64,000 bases of DNA, from IMG/VR virus record IMGVR_UViG_3300048546_000154, positions 1-64,000 of that record. One strand, written 5' to 3'. The DNA comes from a virus. The notes below the pieces were generated by a model. It made no database searches, was not told where the DNA came from, and worked only from the letters and a program-made list of their open reading frames with translations. Shown one piece after another: positions 8,756 through 17,465 of the stretch (its first letter is position 1; every line of letters starts with the position of its first letter). Made by a program: the position numbers and the translations under genes.

Positions 8756-9766
8756 ATGTCAAGTTATACAGATTTAAAATTCATCAACGAAATCTCGGCC
8801 CGACTAGGTCATTTTAAGAAAAAAGGTGACTATCTATTTAACTTTAGATGTCCCCATTGTGGTGATAGTCAAAAGTCCAAACTAAAGTCCAGAGGTTATT
8901 TCTACCGTAAGAAAAACGATATGTTTTTCAAATGCCACAATTGTGGTATGGGTCAGAACCTCGCTAACTTTCTAAAACACATAGACCCAAAAGTCTATGA
9001 AAAATATCTATTAGAAAGATATAAGTCGGACGCACCAGCGACACCAAAACCAGAGTTTAAGTTTGATTTTAAACCGAAGTTAAAGATAGAGAATGACTAC
9101 ATATCTGAACTTACGGCAATATCAAATTTAGAAGACAAACATCCAGTACGAGAGTATGTGGAGAAGAGAATGATACCTGAAAAGTATTTTGACAAACTTT
9201 TCTTATGTCATAAGTTTTACGAGTGGGCACACAAAATCGCACCTCGTAAATACAACACTAGTAAGTATGACCATCCAAGACTAGTGATACCGTTCTATGA
9301 TACAGACGGTAAAATATTCGCCTATCAAGGTCGTGCCTTTGGTAAAGAGACACCAAAGTATGTAACCATTAAGTTAGACGAAGACAAAGATAAGATATTC
9401 GGATTAGAAAGAGTAAACTTTGCACAACACATTTATGTTGTAGAAGGTCCTATTGATAGTTTGTTTATTGAAAATAGTATTGCAGCCGGCGGCGCTGATT
9501 TGACGCTAGATAGTAAATATAATCCTGAAAAGGTGACATATATATTTGATAACGAACCGAGAAACAAAGAAATAATTAAACGAATGGAAAAGATAATTGA
9601 TTTAGGTTACAACATTTTTATTTGGCCAGAAGATATACAACTCAAAGATGTTAATGACTTAATTATGACAGGTGTATCTAAAGTACAACTACAAGAGATT
9701 ATAAGTATCAACACATATTCAAAATTATCAGCGAAACAAGTTTTAACAAATTATAGAAAAGCATAG
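8756..9766 (+). CDS. 61: DNA primase subunit gp61
   Basis: 336 residues with an N-terminal zinc-binding module (Cys32-Pro-His-Cys35 and Cys60-His-Asn-Cys63) and a TOPRIM-like core with VVEGPIDSLFI near residues 227-237. This is the organisation of T4 gp61, which makes RNA primers on the lagging strand with the gp41 helicase. gp59, the helicase loader, is encoded at 30955; gp41 is not in the window. It is transcribed from the early promoter just upstream and is followed by the ribonucleotide reductase genes. Confidence 0.92.
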   Translation: MSSYTDLKFINEISARLGHFKKKGDYLFNFRCPHCGDSQKSKLKSRGYFYRKKNDMFFKCHNCGMGQNLANFLKHIDPKVYEKYLLERYKSDAPATPKPEFKFDFKPKLKIENDYISELTAISNLEDKHPVREYVEKRMIPEKYFDKLFLCHKFYEWAHKIAPRKYNTSKYDHPRLVIPFYDTDGKIFAYQGRAFGKETPKYVTIKLDEDKDKIFGLERVNFAQHIYVVEGPIDSLFIENSIAAGGADLTLDSKYNPEKVTYIFDNEPRNKEIIKRMEKIIDLGYNIFIWPEDIQLKDVNDLIMTGVSKVQLQEIISINTYSKLSAKQVLTNYRKA

Positions 9767-9778
9767 TAGGAGAAATAG

Positions 9779-12145
9779 ATGACTGAAAAACAAATTAATG
9801 TTATAAAAAGAAATGGGCGTGGACAAGAGCCTTTGAATATTGACAAGATACACGATATGGTAGAATATGCTTGTGAAGATATAAAAGGTGTTTCATCAAG
9901 TCAAGTTGAAATGAATAGTGGTTTACAATTTTATGATAATATTCCTACAGACCAAATACAACAGATTTTAATTAGGTCTGCTTCAGACTTAATCTCATTA
10001 GAATATCCAAACTATCAATATGTTGCAAGTAGACTTCTTCTTTATAGTTTAAGAAAAAGTATCAATGGTAAACTATGGGACCATCCTCATTTGTTTGCTC
10101 ACACAAAGAAGTGTGTAAAGTTAGGTGTCTATGACGAAGACATTTTAGTACAATATGATGAAGGTGACTTTGATAGAATGAATACTATGATTGACCACGA
10201 TAGAGATTATAATTTTACATATGCTGGATTAAGACAAGTTATGGATAAGTATCTTGTACAAGACAGAAGTAGTGGTACAATCTTTGAGACACCACAATTT
10301 ATGTATATGATGATTGCGGCTACAATCTTTGCGAAGTATCCAAAAAACAAAAGATTATCATATATTAAAAAGTATTACAATGCTATCTCACAATTTAAGA
10401 TAAACATTCCTACGCCTGTTATGGCGGGTGTTAGAACCCCTATGAAACAATATGCTAGTTGTGTACTTGTAGATGTTGCAGATAGTCTTCCTAGTATCTT
10501 TAGCAGTGATACAGCGATTGGTTATTACACAGCACAAAGAGCAGGTATAGGTATCAATGCAGGTCGTATTAGAGGTATCAATAGTAGAATTAGAGGTGGT
10601 GAAGTTGCACATACAGGTGTTGTTCCTTTCTTAAAGAAGTTTGAAGCAACCGTAAAATCTTGTACACAAAACGGTGTAAGAGGTGGTTGTGCTACGGTAC
10701 ACTTTCCTATCTGGCATAAAGAAATAGAAGACATTATTGTTCTAAAGAATAACAAAGGTAGTGAAGATAATAGAGTTAGAAAATTAGATTACTCAATTCA
10801 ATTATCAAAACTATTTTACGAGAGATTTATTAATGATGAAGAAATGACATTATTTTCTCCACACGAAACACCAGGTCTTTATGACGCTTTCGGTACACCA
10901 GAGTTTGATGAGTTGTACAAGAAGTATGAGAAAGATACAAAGATTTTTAGAAAGAAAGTAAGTACACAAAAATTGTTTATGGACTTATTAAAAGAAAGAG
11001 CAGAAACAGGTCGTATGTACATTATGAATATTGACCACGCTAACTCTCACTCTTCTTTTAAAGACAAAGTTAATATGTCTAATCTATGCCAAGAAATTAC
11101 ATTACCTACAGACCCTATTGAACATATAGATGGTGATGGTGAAATCGCATTATGTATTTTAAGTGCAATCAATGTAGGACTATTAAAGAATTTAGATGAG
11201 TTAGAAAGTTTATGCGACTTATCAGTAAGAGCATTAGAAGAGATTATAGACCATCAGAAGTATCCAGTAAGAGCTGCTGAAATCTCTACAAAGGCACGAA
11301 GAAGTTTAGGTATTGGTTATATCGGACTTGCACATTATCTAGCGAAGAAAGGTTTTAATTATGACCAAAAGCTGGCGTGGAAAGAAGTTGATAAACTAAC
11401 AGAAAGTTTCCAATACTACCTGTTGAAAGCAAGTAATGAAATTGCAAAAGAAAAAACAAAGTGTGATTACTTTGACAGGACAAAATATTCAGATGGTATC
11501 TTACCTATTGATACTTACAAAAAAGAAGTTGATGAGATTGTAAATCGTAAACTCAGCTTTGATTGGGAAGCATTAAGAAAAGATATTATGCAATATGGGC
11601 TAAGACACAGCACTCTCTCCGCTCAAATGCCTTCTGAATCATCTAGCGTGGTTTCCAATGCTACAAACGGCATTGAACCACCTAGAGATTATCTATCAGT
11701 TAAGAAGAGTAAGAAAGGTACATTGAAACAAGTTGTACCTGACTATGCAAGACTAAAGAATAACTATACTTTATTATGGGATATGAAGAGTAATGAAGGT
11801 TATATAAATATCGTTGCAGTAATGCAGAAGTATTTTGACCAAGGTATATCAGGTAACTGGTCATACAATCCAGAACTTTTTGAAGAAAACCAAGTTCCTG
11901 TATCTACAATGGCACAAGACTTGTTAAATACATATAAGTATGGTTGGAAAACATCTTACTATCAAAACACTTATGACGGTAAGAAAGAAGATGAACCTAT
12001 GCACCCTATGACTTATGATGAACAAATCGTAGGTAGTGTTAATCTTCAACCAGAGCAAAACAAGAATGTCTTACAAGACACACAAACAGAAGTTTCGGTT
12101 CCTGTCGTAGAAGATGACGGTGAATGTGAAGCTTGTAATATTTAA
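9779..12145 (+). CDS. nrdA: class Ia ribonucleoside-diphosphate reductase, alpha subunit
   Basis: 788 residues, usual length for NrdA. It reduces ribonucleotides to deoxyribonucleotides with NrdB, supplying the burst of phage DNA synthesis. An N-terminal ATP-cone-like segment (about 1-95) is followed by the ten-stranded barrel core with CVLVDVADSLPS, NLCQEITLPT and an MPSESSSVVSNATNG active-site loop. The C-terminus ends in a Cys pair (CEACNI), which relays electrons from glutaredoxin; a glutaredoxin gene lies at 19521. AGGAG upstream. Confidence 0.95.
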   Translation: MTEKQINVIKRNGRGQEPLNIDKIHDMVEYACEDIKGVSSSQVEMNSGLQFYDNIPTDQIQQILIRSASDLISLEYPNYQYVASRLLLYSLRKSINGKLWDHPHLFAHTKKCVKLGVYDEDILVQYDEGDFDRMNTMIDHDRDYNFTYAGLRQVMDKYLVQDRSSGTIFETPQFMYMMIAATIFAKYPKNKRLSYIKKYYNAISQFKINIPTPVMAGVRTPMKQYASCVLVDVADSLPSIFSSDTAIGYYTAQRAGIGINAGRIRGINSRIRGGEVAHTGVVPFLKKFEATVKSCTQNGVRGGCATVHFPIWHKEIEDIIVLKNNKGSEDNRVRKLDYSIQLSKLFYERFINDEEMTLFSPHETPGLYDAFGTPEFDELYKKYEKDTKIFRKKVSTQKLFMDLLKERAETGRMYIMNIDHANSHSSFKDKVNMSNLCQEITLPTDPIEHIDGDGEIALCILSAINVGLLKNLDELESLCDLSVRALEEIIDHQKYPVRAAEISTKARRSLGIGYIGLAHYLAKKGFNYDQKLAWKEVDKLTESFQYYLLKASNEIAKEKTKCDYFDRTKYSDGILPIDTYKKEVDEIVNRKLSFDWEALRKDIMQYGLRHSTLSAQMPSESSSVVSNATNGIEPPRDYLSVKKSKKGTLKQVVPDYARLKNNYTLLWDMKSNEGYINIVAVMQKYFDQGISGNWSYNPELFEENQVPVSTMAQDLLNTYKYGWKTSYYQNTYDGKKEDEPMHPMTYDEQIVGSVNLQPEQNKNVLQDTQTEVSVPVVEDDGECEACNI

Positions 12146-12164
12146 AGAATAAGAGGAAATAAAA

Positions 12165-13268
12165 TTGAGCAATACGGTATTCAATAAAGGAAAATCAATA
12201 GACTACACTAAACAACCTATGTTTTTTGGTGAGGAACTACAGGTTCAAAGATACGATAATATGAAATATCCTATCTTTGATAAACTTACACAACAACAAT
12301 TAGGTTTTTTCTGGAGACCTGAAGAAGTATCTTTGCAGAAAGACAGGTCTGATTGGTCAGCATTAAGACCAGAACAGAAGTTTATCTTTACATCTAATCT
12401 AAAATATCAAACTATGTTAGATAGTGTACAAGGTAGAGGTCCGTGTCTTGCGTTTTTACCTTTCGTATCATTACCAGAACTAGAAGGCTGTATTGTAACC
12501 TGGGACTTTATGGAAACAATTCATAGTAGAAGTTATACATACATTATTAAGAACTTGTATTCAGACCCAGCAGAAATATTTGATACTATTATAACAGATG
12601 AAAAGATTGAACGAAGAAGTAAATCAGTAACCAATGCCTATGATGACTTTATCACTACAGGTATGAAACATCAATTAGGTAATAAAGTTGATGAGTATGA
12701 TTTAAAAGAAAAACTATGGAGAACACTTGTAACCGTAAACATATTAGAAGGTTTAAGATTTTATGTTTCTTTTGCTTGTAGTTTTGCATTTGGTGAACTA
12801 AAACTTATGGAAGGTAGTGCAAAGATTATCTCTTTTATTGCTAGAGACGAATCACAACACCTTGCCGTATCACAAAGAATTATTAATAACTATCGTGGTC
12901 CTGAAAACGATAAGGTTATGAATAAGGTTATAAAAAATAATGAAAAGTTTGTTGAACAAATGTACAAAGACGCAGTAGAAGAAGAGAAGCGTTGGGCAAC
13001 ATATCTATTCTCAAAAGGTTCTATGGTAGGACTTTCTGAAAAGTTATTACACAATTATGTAGAATGGACAGCAAACAAAAGAATGAAAGCAATTGGTATT
13101 AAACCAATCTATGAACAAGGTAATGCTAATCCTTTACCGTGGACTGAACATTGGTTTAACAGCAGAAGTTTACAAAACGCACCACAAGAGACAGAAATAG
13201 AAAGTTATGTTATCGGTGGTATCAAACAAGATGTTGAAAAAGACCAGTTTAAGAAATTTAAATTATAA
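12165..13268 (+). CDS. nrdB: class Ia ribonucleoside-diphosphate reductase, beta subunit
   Basis: 367 residues, the di-iron/tyrosyl-radical partner of NrdA. Iron-ligand motifs include WDFMETIHSRSY and DESQHL, in the expected order. The start is read as TTG at 12165, preceded by AGAGGAAAT, because the protein then opens SNTVFNKGKSIDY and fills the space after nrdA. It is an iron consumer, relevant to the iron-sulfur genes further right. The stop overlaps the next ATG. Confidence 0.94.
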   Translation: MSNTVFNKGKSIDYTKQPMFFGEELQVQRYDNMKYPIFDKLTQQQLGFFWRPEEVSLQKDRSDWSALRPEQKFIFTSNLKYQTMLDSVQGRGPCLAFLPFVSLPELEGCIVTWDFMETIHSRSYTYIIKNLYSDPAEIFDTIITDEKIERRSKSVTNAYDDFITTGMKHQLGNKVDEYDLKEKLWRTLVTVNILEGLRFYVSFACSFAFGELKLMEGSAKIISFIARDESQHLAVSQRIINNYRGPENDKVMNKVIKNNEKFVEQMYKDAVEEEKRWATYLFSKGSMVGLSEKLLHNYVEWTANKRMKAIGIKPIYEQGNANPLPWTEHWFNSRSLQNAPQETEIESYVIGGIKQDVEKDQFKKFKL

Positions 13269-13438
13269 TGGAAAAAGCAAAATACGAATGTCCTCATTGC
13301 GAAGAGGAGTTTACAATATCGTGGAAAAATGACGAACTGGAACCAATAACTTGTCCGTTTTGTGGAGGCTCAATAGACGAACCTGAAGATGATGTTTTAA
13401 CAGAGGATACCACAGATGACGAAGATAATTGGAATTGA
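13268..13438 (+). CDS. zinc-ribbon microprotein
   Basis: 56 residues with two CxxC pairs (Cys8/Cys11 and Cys29/Cys32) and an acidic tail, a classic zinc ribbon. Start and stop are coupled to nrdB (TAATG), and the RuvC-like gene begins inside its 3-prime end. The location between nrdB and a nuclease suggests a DNA-metabolism role; no function is assigned. Confidence 0.7.
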   Translation: MEKAKYECPHCEEEFTISWKNDELEPITCPFCGGSIDEPEDDVLTEDTTDDEDNWN

Positions 13439-13994
13439 TTACTCATTAACTTGTCCTGCTGTATGTGTTGTTGATGAACGACCATTAGTAGACGACCCAT
13501 TACAGAATTGTAAGTTTTACTACTTAACAACCGTTAAGAAATATGAAGGTGTATTTTTAGATGGTAAGATAGTAGGAAATCTTATGCCTGAATGGAATAC
13601 TGAACAAGAACGACACGATAAAATTAGTGATTGGGTATTCAGTAAGAGTGTAGGACATACAATAAATCCTAGAGTGTTTATTGAAGATTACTCATTTGGT
13701 AGTAAAGGTAGAGTATTTAACCTTGCAGAAAATACTGGTTTATTAAAACATAAGTTATACAAGAAAGGTATCAAGTTTGATACCGTAGTGCCTAGCGTAG
13801 TAAAGAAACTTGCTACAGGTAAAGGAAACGCAGACAAAGAGAAAATGTACGATAAGTTTTACGAGGAAACAGGTGTAAATCTTATGGAACATTTAGACCA
13901 ACAAACTCTCAAAAATCCTGTTACCGACATAGTAGATAGTTATTTTATAGTGAGGGGCGGCTATGACCAGTATATGGAAAAAGATAAAAAATAA
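13416..13994 (+). CDS. RuvC-like Holliday junction resolvase / RNase H-fold nuclease
   Basis: 192 residues. The N-terminal GIDYSLTCPAV carries the first acidic residue of an RNase H-fold nuclease, FIEDYSFGSKG in the middle carries the acidic pair, and a C-terminal Asp cluster (PVTDIVDSY) completes the pattern. I recall this family as RuvC-like in T4-like marine phages, where it may stand in for the gp49 endonuclease VII that resolves branched DNA before packaging. It overlaps both neighbours. Confidence 0.75.
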   Translation: MTKIIGIDYSLTCPAVCVVDERPLVDDPLQNCKFYYLTTVKKYEGVFLDGKIVGNLMPEWNTEQERHDKISDWVFSKSVGHTINPRVFIEDYSFGSKGRVFNLAENTGLLKHKLYKKGIKFDTVVPSVVKKLATGKGNADKEKMYDKFYEETGVNLMEHLDQQTLKNPVTDIVDSYFIVRGGYDQYMEKDKK

Positions 13995-14208
13995 AGACAG
14001 GTGGATAGGACTTGCAATCGCAGTTTCTTCCGTATTCATCTTATCAGAAGCAAATGTAGACACACAATGGCTAGGTTGGTTTTTATCAATTATAGCGTGT
14101 ATGATGTGGGTCTGGTTTGGATATAGAGATAAAGATTATCCTAGAGCATTGATGGAATTGATGTATTTACTACTATCTATGAGAGCAATGTACAACTGGC
14201 TTATCTAA
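13963..14208 (+). CDS. small multi-span membrane protein
   Basis: 81 residues with three predicted transmembrane helices and a short GYRDKDYPR loop. It starts 32 bases inside the RuvC-like gene. The arrangement slightly resembles small transporter-like phage proteins, but I do not recognise it. Confidence 0.55.
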   Translation: MTSIWKKIKNKDRWIGLAIAVSSVFILSEANVDTQWLGWFLSIIACMMWVWFGYRDKDYPRALMELMYLLLSMRAMYNWLI

Positions 14209-14257
14209 AAAGTCAGTAAAATCAACAAAAAAACTTCAAAAATAACCAAAAAAGTGC

Positions 14258-14286
14258 TTGACATACTATTAAAAGTATGGTATTAT
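14258..14286 (+). promoter_or_regulatory. early promoter, predicted leaderless start
   Basis: TTGACA (14258-14263), 17-base spacer, TATTAT (14281-14286), with GTGC before the -35. The predicted +1 is 14293, the A of the next ATG. Confidence 0.8.
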
Positions 14287-14292
14287 GTATAT

Positions 14293-14535
14293 ATGATGAA
14301 AAAACACACTATACAAAACACACTAAAATGGTTAGGAACCTTCACTTTGATACTTGGAACAGGTATTAATTCACTTGGAATATACCCTTTAGGCCCTCTA
14401 GTAATGGTGCTAGGAGGGTTGATATGGTGTATCGTAGGTATTATGTGGAAAGAACTATCCTTAATAATCACAAATTTGACACTTTCTATCGTTTCAATCG
14501 TTGGAATATGTTATAAATTAGGGTATTTATTTTAA
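14293..14535 (+). CDS. small membrane protein, paralogue of the gene at 31563
   Basis: 80 residues with three hydrophobic helices. The pattern KW-LILGT-IYPLG-LGGLIW-IVGIMW matches the gene at 31563, and both resemble what I recall as the DUF6552 family of T4-like marine phages. An in-frame GTG at 14254 is rejected because it lies in the promoter -35 box. The ATG sits on the predicted transcription start and has no ribosome binding site, so the mRNA is probably leaderless. Confidence 0.65.
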   Translation: MMKKHTIQNTLKWLGTFTLILGTGINSLGIYPLGPLVMVLGGLIWCIVGIMWKELSLIITNLTLSIVSIVGICYKLGYLF

Positions 14536-14554
14536 TAATATGCTCGTTTTTTGC

Positions 14555-14583
14555 TTGACAATGATTGCGAAATGATGTATTAT
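14555..14583 (+). promoter_or_regulatory. early promoter
   Basis: TTGACA (14555-14560), 17-base spacer, TATTAT (14578-14583), with TTGC before the -35. The predicted +1 is 14590, again the A of an ATG (short leader peptide). Confidence 0.8.
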
Positions 14584-14589
14584 ATGAGT

Positions 14590-14643
14590 ATGAATAAGAC
14601 AAAAGAACAATTAAATAACAAAGGAGAACCACACTATGAGTAA
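14590..14643 (+). CDS. possible 17-residue leader peptide
   Basis: MNKTKEQLNNKGEPHYE, starting on the predicted +1 of the 14555 promoter and ending ATGAGTAA across the start of the next gene at 14636. It contains the AAAGGAGA ribosome site of that gene. It could couple translation, or just be a chance frame. Confidence 0.35.
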   Translation: MNKTKEQLNNKGEPHYE

Positions 14644-14842
14644 AGTAATGCAATACTATTGGGACGAAGCTGAAAAAGCAGTAGACAAACTTTTAGAGAA
14701 ATATACTAAAGGTGATATTGACTACAACAAATGTAAATCTGAAATCTTAAAAACAGATGGTATTGACTTGATGTCAATTGATGAGTACAATGTTGATGAA
14801 GTAATAGAAACTGCTGAAAACAATTCAGGTTTATTCGCTTAA
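14636..14842 (+). CDS. small acidic hypothetical protein
   Basis: 68 residues, helical and acidic (YYWDEAEKAVDKLLEKY), with a strong AAAGGAG ribosome site and its own early promoter. The stop shares a base with the next ATG. A small early protein made in quantity may target a host function, but nothing identifies which. Confidence 0.65.
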   Translation: MSKVMQYYWDEAEKAVDKLLEKYTKGDIDYNKCKSEILKTDGIDLMSIDEYNVDEVIETAENNSGLFA

Positions 14843-14982
14843 TGAAAAATTATAAAGATAAAAAAAGAAATAAATTTGAGAGAAAACTAGACGAATACAA
14901 TCACACTATGGAATTTATTAGAACTATCATACCGATTGCAATTTTAGTTTTACAAGTAATAATCTTGGTGAGGTTGACTTAA
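14842..14982 (+). CDS. small tail-anchored membrane protein
   Basis: 46 residues: a very basic, hydrophilic first half and one transmembrane helix at the end (IIPIAILVLQVIILV). It is joined to both neighbours by TAATG overlaps. Function unknown. Confidence 0.55.
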   Translation: MKNYKDKKRNKFERKLDEYNHTMEFIRTIIPIAILVLQVIILVRLT

Positions 14983-15056
14983 TGATTACTAGTTTTTTTA
15001 TAATGATGTTTACAATGATGACTATAATAATACTATTGAGAAAGGTACTATCATAA
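14982..15056 (+). CDS. 24-residue membrane peptide
   Basis: An all-hydrophobic Met/Ile/Phe-rich peptide (MITSFFIMMFTMMTIIILL, then RKVLS), one transmembrane helix. It is bounded by TAATG overlaps on both sides, which argues that it is translated. Confidence 0.45.
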   Translation: MITSFFIMMFTMMTIIILLRKVLS

Positions 15057-15487
15057 TGATGACAAAAGGTTCTAGTTTAAATTTAGTTTACGGTATTGAA
15101 TACTATGATGAAGAAGATATGGAATACTTCCACATCTATCACACTATCTTTAGAAATGTTCCTTTAAGTCAGTTGAATAGACTAAACGACAAAGAATTTC
15201 AAAAAAGAATTAAAACCTATTGCGACAAACACTATACAGAAAGTGCTGTAAACGCTACAGGTAGTAGTAAAGTTGAAATGATACACGGCGACAAGTATTA
15301 TGAAACTTACGAAGATGTATTTGGTGAAGATGTTGTTATAGATAAAGACAACGCTTTATTTAACGATTATGGTCAACTATGGAATGGTAGACAATTCTTT
15401 AAATACGATTTTGCACCAATGTTAACACAACAATATGAACACAAACATTTGAATAAACTAGTAGGAGGATATAAGAATGATAATTAA
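15056..15487 (+). CDS. hypothetical protein
   Basis: 143 residues, rich in Tyr, Asp and Glu, without a membrane segment or a recognised motif. It overlaps the start of the next gene by 11 bases. It belongs to the operon started at 14555. I do not recognise the family. Confidence 0.55.
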   Translation: MMTKGSSLNLVYGIEYYDEEDMEYFHIYHTIFRNVPLSQLNRLNDKEFQKRIKTYCDKHYTESAVNATGSSKVEMIHGDKYYETYEDVFGEDVVIDKDNALFNDYGQLWNGRQFFKYDFAPMLTQQYEHKHLNKLVGGYKNDN

Positions 15488-15767
15488 TGTAGGAGATACA
15501 ATTTTAGGTAATCACGGAAGAACTGGCGAGATAATTAATATCGGTATCGCAACAGAAAAAACTGATATTGCGGCTGAGAACGACACAAGTTTGAATGCCC
15601 AAACATATGATACAGATTTAAACTATACAGGTGCTGTTACCTATTCAGGAGAGACAGGAACACACTGGTGTTATTTTAGTCAGATTGAAGACAACCTGAC
15701 CGAGAAGAATAAGAGTGATATAGATATTAGTATCAATTTAGAAAACGATAGCAAAGAGGGTAAGTAG
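15477..15767 (+). CDS. hypothetical protein
   Basis: 96 residues. The N-terminus INVGDTILGNHGRTGEIINIG looks like a small SH3/KOW-type barrel strand pair, and GTHWCYFSQIEDN follows; the end is acidic. GTAGGAGG precedes the start. A barrel protein that binds nucleic acid or protein is a guess. Confidence 0.5.
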   Translation: MIINVGDTILGNHGRTGEIINIGIATEKTDIAAENDTSLNAQTYDTDLNYTGAVTYSGETGTHWCYFSQIEDNLTEKNKSDIDISINLENDSKEGK

Positions 15768-15772
15768 AAAAA

Positions 15773-15985
15773 ATGATTGATGTAATGACGGTCATTGAAG
15801 AACTAAAAGAAATCAAAGACCAACTTCAAAGTGGCAATGTACCAATGGCCATTAAGAAGGTTGATGAAGGTATTGCATATAGAGAAAAAGAAGTCGCAGA
15901 CTTTGAAGCTGAATATGCACCAAAAGACACTAACAAAATGCCATTAGGAGATTTAGCAAATGATCCTTTTGACGATATAAGATAA
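15773..15985 (+). CDS. small helical hypothetical protein
   Basis: 70 residues, a helical hairpin-like acidic protein (VIEELKEIKDQLQSGNVPMAIKK ... abbreviated) ending PFDDIR. It sits in the same operon, six bases after the preceding gene, and is followed by an AAGGAG site for the next. Function unknown. Confidence 0.55.
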   Translation: MIDVMTVIEELKEIKDQLQSGNVPMAIKKVDEGIAYREKEVADFEAEYAPKDTNKMPLGDLANDPFDDIR

Positions 15986-15994
15986 GGAGACAAT

Positions 15995-16234
15995 ATGCAA
16001 GACGCTATGTTTACAATCATATTACTTTCTATTGTAGGAGGCGGTATGGTTTATATGCTCATTGAGTTATCATCTTGTAGAAAGATATGTAATAACTTAA
16101 TGAAGAATATTAAGAGTTATATTAGAAAATCTGAAAAGAATAGTCAGATGGAATTACCTCTTAAATTTAAAAAGAAACAGCAAGTACATTACTTGACTGG
16201 AAAAAGAAAGAAGAAGAAAAGTGCAAAAAAGTAG
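15995..16234 (+). CDS. membrane protein with basic C-terminus
   Basis: 79 residues: one N-terminal transmembrane helix (about 4-24), then a strongly basic cytoplasmic tail (GKRKKKKSAKK). AAGGAG upstream. The tail might contact nucleic acid or membrane lipid. It is the last gene of this operon. Confidence 0.55.
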   Translation: MQDAMFTIILLSIVGGGMVYMLIELSSCRKICNNLMKNIKSYIRKSEKNSQMELPLKFKKKQQVHYLTGKRKKKKSAKK

Positions 16235-16343
16235 TAAAATCCCAATGAGCAATCATACACGGGACTATCCCAAACCCTCTACAGCGCCCTCTAGGCCCCT
16301 CGTTTTTCCTAAAAATAGTGTAAAATGTGGGTTTATTGGCAGC

Positions 16344-16372
16344 TTGACAACTAATCAGGTTTGTGATACTAT
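16344..16372 (+). promoter_or_regulatory. early promoter
   Basis: TTGACA (16344-16349), 17-base spacer, TACTAT (16367-16372), with AGC before the -35. It sits in a gene-free gap (16235-16405) that also holds an unusually C-rich stretch. The transcript has a normal leader with GGGAGG before 16406. Confidence 0.75.
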
Positions 16373-16405
16373 TATATCAATTAATGAAAATGGGAGGACT
16401 TAATT

Positions 16406-16720
16406 ATGTTTACATACACAAAAGAAATGATGTTTAGTGAATTTAAGACGGCGACAATCAAAGACCAAAAAGGTAAGAAAGAGAAATACGACAATCGTAT
16501 TGCTTTCTTAAAAGAAATGAAATCATTGAAGAAAGAACATCCTTCTTCTATGAGAAATATAGGTATCAAACAAACACAATTTGATAATTTGATACTTGCA
16601 TATCAGGCACCTAATCCTAGAGACCACTTCTATTTAAAAGTGTTTGGTAAAACTTATGCAGAACAAAAAGCATTTGAGAGTAAACAATATGGCAAAGACA
16701 AAAGCGACTTACTTAACTAA
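16406..16720 (+). CDS. hypothetical protein
   Basis: 104 residues, basic and helical, with GGGAGG upstream and its own early promoter. The next gene starts within its last 32 bases. The family is not recognised; the high Lys content is compatible with nucleic-acid binding, but no fold is evident. Confidence 0.55.
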   Translation: MFTYTKEMMFSEFKTATIKDQKGKKEKYDNRIAFLKEMKSLKKEHPSSMRNIGIKQTQFDNLILAYQAPNPRDHFYLKVFGKTYAEQKAFESKQYGKDKSDLLN

Positions 16721-17012
16721 AGATATGCGAAACCAGATAGCAAGAACAAAACATTTGAAATGGTTGAAGTCTATCGGAGTTAAGTTAGATAGTCAAGGTA
16801 GAGTGATTAACGAGTTTAAAGGTTATCCTTTTCCTGACTATTCAGTAAGACCTTCAATACCTTGTAGTAATAATATTATTGCAGGTGCTACGAAGAGAGA
16901 GGTATTGAAACCTAAATTACCTGCAGGAAAAACAATTAGTATTGCATACAACAAAGGTAACTACCAAGTTGTAGACATTGCTGATATTAAAACAATGGGA
17001 AGGAAAGTATGA
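16689..17012 (+). CDS. conserved phage hypothetical protein
   Basis: 107 residues opening MAKTKATYLTKDMRNQIART, a basic start I recall from a family in marine T4-like phages. An upstream in-frame start at 16644 is rejected because it lies deep in the preceding gene, whereas ATG 16689 gives the recognisable N-terminus. It shares ATGA with the next gene. Function unknown. Confidence 0.6.
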   Translation: MAKTKATYLTKDMRNQIARTKHLKWLKSIGVKLDSQGRVINEFKGYPFPDYSVRPSIPCSNNIIAGATKREVLKPKLPAGKTISIAYNKGNYQVVDIADIKTMGRKV

Positions 17013-17254
17013 ACAAGATACTTATATTATGCGTAATCGTATTTGGCATATCAAGTGCCAATGCGAATGAGACAAAGACTATAACACCACAAGAGTTTGG
17101 TAATGCAGTAGTTGAAATGCCAGGCAAAGTAGTCGTTTTCTTAACTAACGAAGTTGAGAAGACAAAAGAATATCAAGCTGAAAGTTGGGCAAATGCAAAA
17201 CAGCAAACTGCTCAAAATTGGGCACAACTTAAATCGTTGTTTGGAGTTAAGTAG
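17009..17254 (+). CDS. small secreted protein
   Basis: 81 residues with a signal peptide (about 1-19, ending SSANA), leaving a 60-residue helical periplasmic protein with TNEVEKTKEYQAESW. It is start-stop coupled to the gene before. It belongs to a run of exported early proteins; no function is assigned. Confidence 0.6.
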   Translation: MNKILILCVIVFGISSANANETKTITPQEFGNAVVEMPGKVVVFLTNEVEKTKEYQAESWANAKQQTAQNWAQLKSLFGVK

Positions 17255-17258
17255 TCAG

Positions 17259-17465
17259 ATGGATTTTCATCTAACTTCTGCCAATGACGGCACTTTCTTA
17301 ATCAGACCTATAACAGCGAGAGCTGAGGTCTGGTGGAAAGATAATGATATGAGAAAAAAATATGTAGTTGATAATACGGCACAAGACTTCTGTATTATTG
17401 ATAGTAAAAACCAAAGAAAGGTATGTGATGAAATTAGAAAAAATAATTTTGATTTTAGTAATTAG
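17259..17465 (+). CDS. small hypothetical protein (HLTSANDGTF motif)
   Basis: 68 residues opening MDFHLTSANDGTFLIRP, with AEVWW a little further on. I recall short proteins with a similar start in many T4-like marine phages. The ATG at 17259 directly follows the previous stop; longer in-frame starts overlap that gene. The lipoprotein gene at 17428 begins inside it. Confidence 0.6.
   Translation: MDFHLTSANDGTFLIRPITARAEVWWKDNDMRKKYVVDNTAQDFCIIDSKNQRKVCDEIRKNNFDFSN

Noticed and set aside
14254-14292. GTG start giving a 93-residue form of the membrane protein
   Set aside because: The GTG is part of the promoter motif GTGCTTGACA, upstream of the predicted transcription start; ATG 14293 is used instead.
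16221-16403. Open frame of 60 codons in the gap before 16406
   Set aside because: It overlaps the preceding gene, runs through the C-rich segment and the promoter, and has an unlikely composition.
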